Under the pieces are notes generated by a model. It did not search any database and was not told the DNA's origin. It saw only the letters and a list, made by a program, of their open reading frames with translations. Shown here in pieces: positions 22,038 to 32,811 of a stretch of 64,000 nt of DNA. The DNA is from Pseudevernia furfuracea. Taxonomy: Eukaryota; Ascomycota; Lecanoromycetes; Lecanorales; Parmeliaceae. The stretch spans positions 744,001-808,000 of the forward strand of contig JAIUPT010000039.1 in assembly GCA_022315425.1 (NCBI GenBank). The letters run 5' to 3'. Both the position numbers and the translations under genes were made by a program. How positions within the stretch are numbered: the stretch's first letter is position 1; the number at the start of each line of letters is the position of its first letter.

Positions 22038-22497
22038 TGTGTACAAGAGTTGAATTGAAGTGTGGTTGAGGGTTCTGGCTTGCCAGGTAGTGGAAGGATG
22101 GCAGATAAAGTTGTTTAAAAGAAGAAAATATAAGAAATTGTGTAATGTGGAATGTCGCTGTGATGTCAATCGGGTCGAGTCCGAATCTTGTATCTTGGTG
22201 GGGCTGACACGTTCCGCGGGGCTGTTACTCTATACAGTACGAGTACGTTTCACCAGTTGCCATTGCAGTTTTTACTTTTTGCATATCCATCTGTCTTCTA
22301 TTCTCTGGTTTGTATCTTTCATGTATAGACTTGCATCGACATGATTCGATCATCTCTCGCTTGTCGAGATGTCCATCTTGTGACTTGGACTCGAGCAGAT
22401 CCTCCAGCACAGCAATCGTCGAGTTCCACCACAGCCATCACTCTATCGATATCGTCAGGCATATGTCATATGCGTTAATACCTCACGATTATCTAGC
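22038..22497. other. PGK promoter region carrying a partial copy of the ARG4 3' end
   Basis: This is the PGK 5' flank. At 22349-22423 it holds a diverged copy of the last part of the argininosuccinate lyase coding sequence, listed separately. Confidence 0.5.
22349..22423 (-). repeat. Partial duplicate of the 3' end of argininosuccinate lyase
   Basis: On the minus strand it encodes IAVLEDLLESKSQDGHLD, against IAVLKDLLDSKDAKLDAW in the gene. Over the best 34 bases (22376-22424 region against 22558-22594) about 30 match, and similarity continues more weakly to CATCTCTCGCTTGT against CATCTGTCGATTGT. Both copies point the same way, about 170 bp apart. Confidence 0.6.
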
Positions 22498-24194
22498 TCA
22501 TGAAAAATCTCTATTCTCATCTGTCGATTGTTCACCCCAAGCATCGAGCTTTGCATCCTTAGAGTCGAGCAGATCCTTCAGCACGGCAATCTGCTCCAAT
22601 ACCGAGGCCTTGCTCGTGCCCCCTTTCGCAGATCTCATCTCAACGCTCCTCTCATAGTTGAAGCACTTTTTCACATCGTCGTCAAACCTCTCATCGACGC
22701 TCTGTATTTGCTGGACGGACAACTCATCCATCGGCATACCCTCGCTTTCTGCCAGCGCGACGATGCGGCCAGAGATATGATGCGTTTCTCGGAATGGAAC
22801 TCCCTTCCGGACGAGGAACTCGGCAAGTTCGATGGCGAGCTGTGCGCTCAGTTAGCAGGCTTTCATGATCCAGCAGGAATGAGAAGGGTTAACCCACCAT
22901 ATCCGGCGACAGCGCATCCAACATCTTTTGTTTCTGCAATTTCATCGTACTGACCACTCCGGTCAAAATCTGCACACTCATCCCCACCGTCTTCACACAA
23001 TCAATCATCGGCTCCACGCTCTCTTGCAAATCCTTATTGTACGTACTCGGCGTACTCTTTATACTCATCTGTAGCCCGCACGCCTGGCCGAACACTCTTC
23101 CACTCTTGCCCCTCAACAGCTCTAGAGAATCCGGATTGTGTTTTTGCGGCATGAGACTGGAACCCGTTGAATATGCATCACTCAGCTTCACGTACCCAAA
23201 TTCGGCGGTCGAGTGGATGATCAGATCCTCCGCTAGCCTGCTCACATGAGACATCAGGAAAGAAGACCATTGTATAGATTCGAGGGCAAAATCCCGATCA
23301 GCAACCGCAGCCATGGAGTTCCACATCAGTCCCTCGAACCCAAGCTCTTTAGCCATAGCCTCCCTATCGATACCAAACGGATTTCCACTCAGCGCTCCAC
23401 ACCCCAATGGACTCCTGTTGACCCTTTTAATCGTCTCCCGCAACCGCTGCAGATCCGCTGCGAAGGCCATGCCATAGCTGAGCAGCCAATGACTCCATCG
23501 GACAGGCTGTGCGCGTTGAAGATGGGTATACCCTGGCATCAGAAGTTCAACCTCAATTTCGGCCCGACTAGTCATCACCCTCAGGAGATCGACAAGGTAT
23601 TTATCAATCTTCCTCAACTCATCTCTCAACCACAGTCGCATATCTGTGGCAATTTGTTCATTCCTGCTTCGGCCTGTGTGCAATTTCCCTCCAATCTCGT
23701 TGCCAATGATCTCACACAGTCTTCTTTCATTCGCTGTGTGTATATCCTCATCTGCCTCTTGAGCCTCGAAGGTATTGTCTTCCCACTCTTTCTTCACTTT
23801 CTCAAACCCCTCTTCTATCTTCTCAAACTCATCACTCGTCAATATCCCCCGGTTCTTGTTCGCGCGGGCAAACGCAATTGAGCCGGCTATATCTTGGGCA
23901 TAGAGGATGCGGTCGTAGGGGAGGGAGGCATTGAATGTATTCTAGCAATCGCAGCAGTGTGGTTAGCCGAGGAATCGCCTTACGCAGTGCCATGAGTAGC
24001 ACAATGAACACGCTGTTATCTACCATAAGAGGGTCCATCCCACCTACGTCCCCTCATCTCATCAGCAAATTACCCCCAACGACGAACCATGGCGTCTATT
24101 AGAGTCGATGGGTAGACAAACCAGTAAATCTCCCACCCCACAGCATATTCTTCCCCGGCTCCTTCCCCTGCGCTTGCTCCTGAGAGTGAGCCAT
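22498..24194 (-). CDS. ARG4: Argininosuccinate lyase
   Basis: Four exons: 24194-24122, 24043-24024, 23941-22898 and 22839-22498, giving 492 aa. The N terminus reads KNMLWGGRFTGGMDPLM once the 20-nt exon 2 is joined. The core has TANERRLCEIIG, GKLHTGRSRNEQ, PGYTHLQRAQPVRWSHW, the fumarase/aspartase superfamily signature GSSLMPQKHNPDSLELL and STYNKDLQES. The last exon has VRKGVPFRETHHISGRIV. It splits argininosuccinate to arginine and fumarate, the final step of arginine synthesis. The active-site signature is intact. The C-terminal tail after the conserved helix is polar and longer than usual. Confidence 0.97.
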
Positions 24195-24879
24195 TGCTCC
24201 CTTGTAACCGATTGGGGGTTATTCAGTCACAGAAGAACACCAAATGAATAACCAGCGCGCACACAATCGGGCACGTAGAAGGAATTCTTTCTTTTTTTGG
24301 GGGGGGGGGGGGGGGGCAAAATGGTCACGAGAAAAGCATGTTCCGCTTGGAGAAACCCCCACTTGGATTTTGCCAAGCCTTTTGCTCCAAAAAAAACAAA
24401 AACACCCCCCCTCCTTTTCTTTCATGGAGGGAGTGGGGAGCGAGGGAGGAAATGGGTAATGATTTCTTTGTTAGTTGGTGGTAGAGAGTAATGGGTAGTC
24501 TTCATCGAGTGGCTGGGTGGAGAGAGAACTGGAGAGTGTCAAGTCTTGGGAGTATTTTGTGATTCAGATGTCGTGAATTGGATTAGAAGAACTACCTTAG
24601 ATGTCGCCCACAAGCTCTGTGGAAGGGGGTATATGCGAAGAAGAAGAAGAAGGAGGAGGCTCAACTATCTATCGGGAAAGGAAGAACAGAGTGTGCCATC
24701 CCCCAGTGGCTGATGGGCCAGAGGCCGCAAGTCACAGCCCACGAACCGCACGCCAGAAATACCCAATGCTTGCTCCCCCGCTCTCCCATGCTCGGAATGA
24801 TAAACAAGAAATCGATCGCAAAGCATGCCATAATGAAATATCCAACTCCAGCACCATCCGTCACCATCGCACGTTGCAC
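24195..24879. other. Intergenic region with an 18-G run
   Basis: This is the ARG4 5' flank and the 3' flank of the giant Lys/Glu-rich gene. It contains a G run at 24299-24316 with C runs nearby. I see no gene. Confidence 0.5.
24299..24316. repeat. Poly-G tract (18 G)
   Basis: Eighteen consecutive G follow a T-rich run about 105 bp upstream of the ARG4 start codon. It could form a G-quadruplex, and its exact length is prone to sequencing error. Confidence 0.8.
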
Positions 24880-27800
24880 TCAGAACCCTCCCGTGACCTT
24901 CTGGAACCAACTAGAGCGTTTCCCCTGCCCAGTCTTCCCGTCGAACGTCTTCGCCCCAGCCCCCAACTTCACTCCTCCCAGATCACTCTGCCTCCTATTC
25001 ATGCTCCCCAAACCTCCATACCTCTCCTCGGCCGCACTGCCCTCGCTGCTTCGAACCTCTTTTTCCTTCCTCCGCCTCCGGCGCTCTTCCTGTTCATCAG
25101 CGAGGGGGTCAGTGTACATGCGGCTACCCCTCTTCGGCTTCTTGTGGCTCGCGCGTCTAGCGTATTCGTCCTCCATGAGGTCGTCGGCGCCTTTCGCTCT
25201 GAAGTCGGGGGCTGGTTCCATGATTGTGGGCTCGACTGGTGGGGGCTCGGGCGGCTCAGAGACTTGAGATTTGACCCAGGAGGTGGTGTGGTCGTTGCCA
25301 CCGTAGGGGTCGTTTTCGTTGGTGGAGCGCGCGTTCCGGGGGTCAAAGTAGTCGTCTACTGCCGCCATTGTGGATTTTCGGCGCGAAGACTTGGGGCGTT
25401 CGGTGGCTTTGTCCATGTGGGATCGACGACGGTCAGATGTGCGAGGTCGAGATGAGGATGCCGTTGGGACCTCTTTGTCTGTGTCGCGGCGCTTGGATCG
25501 GGGTTTGAGGATGTCATCTTCGAGCGCTCTATTTGCTTCTTCCTCTCTGCGATGAGCTTCTCGTGCAGCTCGGCGGGCTTCTTTGTATTCAAAACGGCGG
25601 GCTTCGGCTTCTTCATCCTTGCGAGCTCTTTTGTCGCTGTCGTCCTTGAGCTTGGCTTTGTCTGCTTCGCGACGCTTAGATCGTCGATCAGCTTCGTACT
25701 TCAGAGCTTCTTCACGTTGCTCTTTGGCGATACGACCATCTTCTGCACGCTTGATCCGTCTCTTCTCCCTCCGTGTATCCGCATCGTCTGCGTCAGTGGC
25801 TCCTTCAACATCTCTAGCGGTGTCATAGACATAGCCTTCAGCTGCACGATCAGTCTTCTCAGATCTCCTGCGGTTGTCGCGACGAGGACGCTTAGCAGAA
25901 TCATCTCCTCCAGTGACGGTACGCTTGCGGGGTGCCACCTCCTCATCTTCCACGACGGCTCTGCTCTTTGAAGATTCATTGACCTCAGATGCACGACGAT
26001 TCTTACGGAAAGCGCCGAACAGCCCGCCTCCTAACCCACCGGACTTGCTATCAGGCTTCTTTGAGCTTGTGGCTGAGCGTTGGAGTCCTTTAGGCTTGGT
26101 GATGAACTGCATATCATCGGGCCCTGGCTCTACATGTGTGTCACCCGAAGAACCAGCGTCAACCATGACAATATCATCATCGAAGTCGTTCCCAATCTTG
26201 GACTTTCTCTTAGAGCTACTAGGCTCCATTTTGGAGTCTCGCGTAGATTTGGTCCTGTCAGGCAAACCCCTTCTCAGCGACGAATTTGGCTCGGCGTCGA
26301 TACCTTTGGACTTGCTTTTTAGGCCTGTTTCTTTAGTGGCGGAGGACTTGACGTGAATAAGTGGATTGTCCAAATCATCAACCATTACCATGTCATCCGA
26401 GTCGATAGGATAAGGGTCTGGAACAGCTACATTGCCACCGTCAGCTGTCTCCAAGAACTTTTCGGACGTCACCGGGAGTTTCTTACCAGACGCTTTTTCT
26501 TTTCCCCGCGTCGAGGCCTTCCTATCCAGCTTGGCAGTGCCCATCATCTTCGCGGCCTTTGAAGTCATTTCCGGAGCTTCTTCAGCGGGCGGAGACGGAA
26601 GACCGGTGGCATCGACATCCATGGACTGCCTCCTAGAAGCAGCACTCTTTGAAACTGAAGCCGCGGTGCTGTTTTTTCGAACAGACTTGGTCCGGGTTGG
26701 AGGACCGCCACCAAATAGCCCACCAAAGCTTGACCCCCGCGATTTGGGGGGACGAGACTCCGTCTTCTTTGGCTTGTCGGAGTCAGATGACTTAGGGTCA
26801 GACTTGACAGTCTCCTTGTCTTTGTCCTTGGCTGTTCGGGTGGACTTCGGTCTACTGAAGCCGGCAACAGCGGCTTTCTCTTTCTTAGGTGGCGACGAGA
26901 TGTCAGCATTATCCTTTGATTTAGTCTCCTTCTTCTTTGGCGGAGCTGGAACCCAGAGACCCCAAGAAGATGCGCCTCCCTCTTTGGCTATGCGAGGGCG
27001 CTCTTTCTTAGCAGGTTTCTCTTCAGGCTTCTCCTCTTTGGGCTCAGGTGGTGGTGTCAGCGGTCGTTTCGACTCGGGGATATCGCGAGTCTTTGCGGTA
27101 ACTTTGGAGTCTTTAATAGATTTGGCAGCCTTCTTGCTTTCTGTCTTGTCAAGAGGGGCTTCGTCATCGAGGAGATGGTCGAGATTGTTAAAGTCATCGT
27201 CCATGCCTTCCCCTGGGAAACTACCTGGGACTGCCTCTTCTTTTGATGCCTTCTTATTGGTCTTGGACTCGGAGGACAAATTCTTGAATTTCGATGCAGC
27301 GGACTGACTTGAAGCTAAGTCTTTGCTTTTACTTGATGGGGCAGCTTTCTTGTCGAATTTTGATGTTGGTTCGGGATCTAAGTCGGGAGGCGCAGGATCT
27401 GAAGCCTTATTATTCTTCTCCCTCTCGATTTCCTTGACTCTCTGTAAGACGGAAGAAGATTTTGTTGCTTTGGAAGTGGACATTGCTGATTTAAAAGGGT
27501 TTAAAGGTTGCGACGTCGAAAATTGGTCATCTTTATGGGTAGGTTCTGGCTCATTCGAGATTCCTTTCTTTCCCGTAAATTTCTGATTGGTCAGATCCTT
27601 AGCGCCAATTTCCTTTTTGCCCGAGACCTCATCTGCCTTCTCTTTCTTGCCAGTTGTCTTCTTGGAGGAAGATCCCCAAACACTGAAAGTATCATCACCT
27701 TTTCCCTCATCTCCCTCATCATCATCTCCCTCATCATCTTCATCATCATCCTTGTCTTTTGTATCAAGGCCCTTGAATTTGCCATTTTTGCCCTTACCGC

Positions 27801-30800
27801 TCACAGGGTCCGTAACGTCATCCATAACACCTTTCTTCTTCGCCACGCTGCTGCCTTTGCTAGCCTTGTCGCTATCTTTAGTGCTCGTCTTCGACGGTTT
27901 TCCACCCTTTGCCAACTTTGCATTAGTAGCAGGCTCCTCGTCCAACATATTCATAATCTCCTCCTCATCCTTCTCCTCCTCATCTTCCTCTTCTTTTGCC
28001 GCCTTGTACGTGTCCATGGTGCTCATCTTAGACTTGGAGGCAGACGTTGTCGCCATACCGCCCCAGAAATTCTTGGCTGCTTTCGCAGGTGTGTCCTCTT
28101 TCGAGACATCTTTCTTCTGGTCCATTACGCCCTTCTTGCCAGCCTTCGGTTCCTCTTTGGCATCTTTCTTAGCATCTTTCTTCCCCTTCGTAGTAGTTTT
28201 GGCAGGTGCAAAGTCACCCCAATTATCGTCCGGCAGATCCTCTTCAAGATCCTCTTCAGGTTCTGGAGTCAAGCCTTGAGCGGGAGGAGTGGGTGCTGGC
28301 GGTGGCGCTCCCCAGAACGTCTCCTTCTTGCCGCCTTTCTTCTTTTCCTTCTTGGCTGCTCCAGCTCCCCAGGTTGACCCCCAGGTATCCTCTTCTACAA
28401 CCGACATGATATCAGGAATCGAGTCTGCAAGCAAATCCTTGGTCTTTGAGGTCTCGGGCGATGTAGTAGTCTTGCCCTTCTTGCCAATCTTTCCCTTGGG
28501 CTTTTCCTTTTCCTTCCTTTCCTTCTCCTCTCTTTCCTTCTCCTCTCTTTCCTTCTCCTCCCTCTCTCTCTCTTCGGCTTCTTCCATTTCCTCCCTCTCC
28601 TTTTCTTCAGCCTCTTCCTTTTCCCTGACTTCTTTTGCCTCTCTCTCCTTCTTCTCTCTCTCCTTCTCCTTCTCCTTTTTTTTCTTATCCTTGGCGGAAA
28701 GACCGGCCCACTTGGTCCAATCTTCCTCCACTACATCCCTCGTTTCCTCTGGTTCCGGCACAGGAATAAACTCGGCCTCGGTGACCTTACCTTTTCTGCC
28801 TTTCTTGTCCTTGTCCTTGTCCTTTTTGGTAGTACCCCAGATATCAAACGAAGAAGCATCTGGAACATCGGGCACAGGAGGCGGTGGCGGTGGCGCTTCA
28901 TCGCCCTTGGAGCCAGTGCTAGCAAGTGAATTTCTTTTGTTTTTCTTCTCCTTCTTCTTGTCAGTGCCAAAGCTACTCGCCCAATCATCATCAGCTGCGA
29001 CACTAGCGGCGTCCGTAGCAGCTTTGGACTCGATGGCCGGCATAGGATCGTCCTTGACCTCTGATATGAGGCCTTTTTTGCCTTTTTTGCCCTTCGTGGA
29101 TCCTATGCGCGATAAATTTGGCCTTTCATCAACCACTGGCTCCGGCTCTATAGGTTCGATCTCTGCCACGACATCTTTCTTGCCCTTTCTTTTGACATTC
29201 TTGGAACTGAAGGCGCCCCTTCCAATGTCAATTTCAGGCTCAGGCGTTTCCTCATCGATCTGGTTCTCCTCCCTTTCAGGCTCGTCCCACGTGTCGGACT
29301 TCTTGGTTTTCTTCGTATCCTTATCCTTCTTGGTGCTGAGAGATCCCCAGCCATAGCTAGGTTCCAGGTCCGGCTCCTTTGCCAATGGTTCTACGGTCTT
29401 GTCAACATCCTTTGTGCCCTTCTTCTTGGCTTCCTTCTTGGCAAACGAGCCCCATCCAATGTCTGCCTCAGGTTCTAGCTCAGCGGCGACAGTAACTGCT
29501 ACTTCTTCAGTTTCATCGTCTTTCCTGCCCTTCCTGCCCTTTTTGTCGTTTTTCTTCCCGAATGAGGCAAAGCCGAAGCCTTGATCTGCCTCAGCATCTG
29601 GGAATGCACTGTCTGTTGGCTCTCCAGGTTTATCGGGCTCTTTCTTGCCCTTCTTGCCCTCCTTGCCCTCCTTGCTCTTCTTGTCCTCAATTTTGCCCCA
29701 CGCGCCAATTCCAAAATCTAAACCTGGCTCGGGTTCTTCCAAAGCCATGTTCGTTGGCTCTTCGACTTTGTCAGGCTCTTTCTTGCCCTTCTTGGCTTTT
29801 TTGTCCTCTTTCTTGGGGAATGACCCAAAGCTAAAGTCGAGATCTGGCTCAGGGTCTGGCAATGCGGCGATCATTGGCTCTTCCATCTTCTCTGGCGCTT
29901 TTTTGCCGCCTTTTTTCATTTCTTTCTTACCGGATGAGGCCCAGCCAGTTTCGGCCTCTGGTTTTGGCTCAGGTACTACGGTCGTGGCCGGTTCTTCGAC
30001 CTTCTCAGGTTCTTTCTTGCCCTTCTTCTTCTCTTTTTTGCCAAAAGTATCCCAACTAGCCTCACCTTCAGGCCCCGGGTCAGGCACAACTGCAACAGCT
30101 GGCTCACCAACCTCCGTAATTTTTTTGCCCTTCTTTCCACCCTTCTTGGAGCCGATTCCACCCCATTCATCAGCAACAGGTTCCACAGGTGCATGCACAG
30201 CAGCGGCTGGAGGCGGCGGGGGAGGCGCCTCTTCTTCGCCTTTCTTGCCCTTCTTCTTCTTGGTAGAGGCAGTTCCCCAGGCACCCCTTGAGTCCTCTGC
30301 AGCAGTTTCAGGGTTCGCAAGTGCCGTACCGATGGTATTTGGGTCTGGATTGTTGGAAATATCGTCGAAGGCACCCTTCTTCTTGGATTTCTTGTCCATC
30401 TTTTCAGGGGCCGTGAAGGTTCCCCAATTGTCGTTGCCTCCCACTTTATCTTCCTCGGCTCTTTCGTCCTCGTTCTCTTCATCAAGTGCACCGAAGTTCC
30501 CAAAGTCGAACCCGGTGGTAGTGGTCTTCTTCTGGTTTTTCTTATTCCCACCAAATGACCAAGCATTGCCATTTGCCGTATCGGTTGTCGATTCCTTCGT
30601 AGTCCTAGCGAACGAGTCTACAATATCTGTAGACGCGGTATCAGCTCCACTGAAACTCCAATTGTTGCTGGCCCCCCAAGTATTGCCTCCTCCTCCCCAA
30701 CCGCCGAATGAATTGTATCCGCCACTGTCCTTTGTTTCCGTCGAGCCGAAGCGGAGGTCGATCTTTGGCGCACTGTCGTCCAGAAGATTGATGTCGGCAA

Positions 30801-31932
30801 AATCACTTGTGCCGTTGGCTGCGGGCTCAATCTAGGGCGGGTAAGCTATTACATCCGTACTCGTGGCCCATTTCTTGCTTACCTTTCCCTTCTTGTCTTT
30901 CTTGCCCTTCTTGGTTGTCGTAGAGGTGAAAGCTCCCCAGTCATCGCCAACGTCCCCATTTGCATCATCTGCCCAGTCCAGTTTACCATTCCCGTTCGCC
31001 TCTTCTTCCTCTTTCCGTTTCTCTTCCTCCTCTTCCTCCTGCTTCTTTTTTTCTTCCTCTTTAGCCCTCTTGCCCTTCTTTTTCTTCCCTGTATCCCAAC
31101 CACCCCAGTCGTCACCGCCTCCGCCATCGTCTCCTGCGCCTCCATCTCCACCATTGCCTCCTCCACCAGCTCCTCCACCGCCATTTTCCTCGCCTCCTTC
31201 GCCGCCTTCAGCGTTTCCTTCGCCGCCCTCGTCGTTCCATTTGGCTGTGTCCGCTTGCTTTTTCTGCTGTTTGTCCTTCTTCCTGTTGGCTGCTTGACGG
31301 AAATTGGACGTGTCACCAAAGTCGATATCGGGCGTCGCCATTCGGTCTGGAGGGAGATTACTGCTCGCAGATTTGTATAAATATGCCGGTGGTGGAACGG
31401 GATAGTACCGAGCTGCTTGAGCTAGAGCTAGATCATCCGTGCAATCATAGCTTGGAGGTTGATCTGCAATTGAATCGTTGTATGAAGGTGGGGGCTCGAA
31501 GTGCGGGGAATCTGTAGATCCTGGGATGTCAGGTAACACAGCATCTAGGCTGTCAAGTATGGCTTTGATGTTTTCCAAATGTTCCATACATTGGACCTGC
31601 TAAGATGTCAGAGGTCTTCTGCAGTCCCACTGTATATCTTGCCAATTGAAACCCCTCTTTTCGCCACAATCACTCTGGTGATACGAGACACAACAAGATG
31701 TAGAAGAGGCTGAAAGCATATTCAGTTTTCTTACCTGGGTCGAGAGTGGCGCGGTTTTCTCCAATGCTAGGTCCCGTTCCATGCATGAACTTGCACACCG
31801 CCTCGTAGCCAACACACAATAGCCAGCGTTCGTCTCATCAGCCAAACCAATCTTCCGTCGCGGGGTCTTTCGCTCGAGAAATCCATTGTCGCGACTGTCT
31901 TCGCAAGGCGATCTGACAGCTACTGCTGCCAT
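24880..31932 (-). CDS. Giant Lys/Glu-rich disordered repeat protein, unknown function
   Basis: Three exons: 31932-31735, 31596-30883 and 30831-24880, all phase 0, giving about 2287 aa. Exon 1 has an ordered, Cys-containing start (RKIGLADETNAGYCVLATRR). Exon 2 has EHLENIKAILDSLDAVLPD, a PPPSYNDS-type proline motif, a Gly/Asn/Asp-rich run and DDWGAF followed by KKGKKDKKGK. Exon 3 repeats a module of about 38-45 aa from roughly 30060 to 29350: an aromatic-Gly motif (GWGSF, SFGSF, GIGAW), KKxxKKxKKGKK, then EPDKVEEP and an acidic PEPE stretch. A highly charged Glu/Lys/Arg segment likely to form a coiled coil lies near 28690-28500. The C terminus has GGLFGGG, GGLFGAFRKNRRASE and a basic end SSWFQKVTGGF. 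No enzyme domain or membrane segment is seen. It could be a scaffold or condensate-forming protein; septal-pore or Woronin-tether proteins are one comparison, but that is inference. Confidence 0.75.
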
Positions 31933-32811
31933 TGTGGGCTTTTGGGGCGCTGGGTGGTGAGATCCTGGACAGGGTCATTGAAGCAACGGAGACAGCGATA
32001 AGACTGGCGGATTGGAATATAGACGGTGGAATCGTTGTGCAACTAGCGTTTACGAGAGCAAATAGCCTCCCGACGAATAAAGAACTCTGTGTATGAAATA
32101 TAAAAAAGGTGTGTATACTCTAGAGGAGGCGACCGAGAAACGGCGGCAACAAAATGGTCACGAGTTTGATCTTCTACCCCCTGTCGGTTGTGTATCGCCT
32201 TATCCCCCGAGCTTCTGCGACGATGTTTTCGGTGAACTTAGCTTCCTTTCCTTTACAGCTTCATAATGGAGGAAAGAGTTGTGTCCTCTAGAAAGGAAAA
32301 TTTTTTTGAGGTTACATCTCTGTCATCGAAGCATACTAGTATATGCAGTGTGTGGGCAAAATCTCTTACTACGAGTTACCATTGGTGATCTTCTCCACTT
32401 CCTCGCAGCATCAGCAGAAGGCCTAAACGCCAATCAGTGCTTTAGCACGCTACCTTTATACAACAATTGGCTTTCATAAATACTACCATAAGGCTGCAAG
32501 AGTTTGATGATGTGCAAGCTAGCCATGAATGTGTATTTAGCCCTCCTTTGTGAGGTTTTAAAACATGTACATTCGATATCTGTCTGTATCCTCTAGTATG
32601 ATACACGAGCCCGGCAGCTCTTTTTCATATGCCTTCATAGTATCCTTTCTTTTTGATGGCTAAACAGCCATGATCTTTCTAATCAACGGATGCAAAACAC
32701 CGGCTATGATCGTAGCCTCACGGGCAGTGATTCCCTTTGTCCCCAACACCTTGCAAAATACAGTTCAATCCATAGGCCATCATTTCTGCCGTCGTGTCTC
32801 CGGTAGCACTA
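31933..32811. other. Intergenic between CHD1 3' end and the giant gene promoter
   Basis: Short frames only. The 300 bases above 31932 are the likely promoter of the Lys/Glu-rich gene. I recognise no other gene or RNA. Confidence 0.5.

Noticed and set aside
24220..24570. Possible general amino-acid control (TGACTCA-type) sites upstream of ARG4
   Set aside because: Only imperfect matches (for example TGATTCA) were found, too weak to report as sites.
24601..25455. Long plus-strand frames opposite the end of the giant gene
   Set aside because: Composition mirrors the Lys/Glu/Arg-rich coding strand; no independent start or splice signals.
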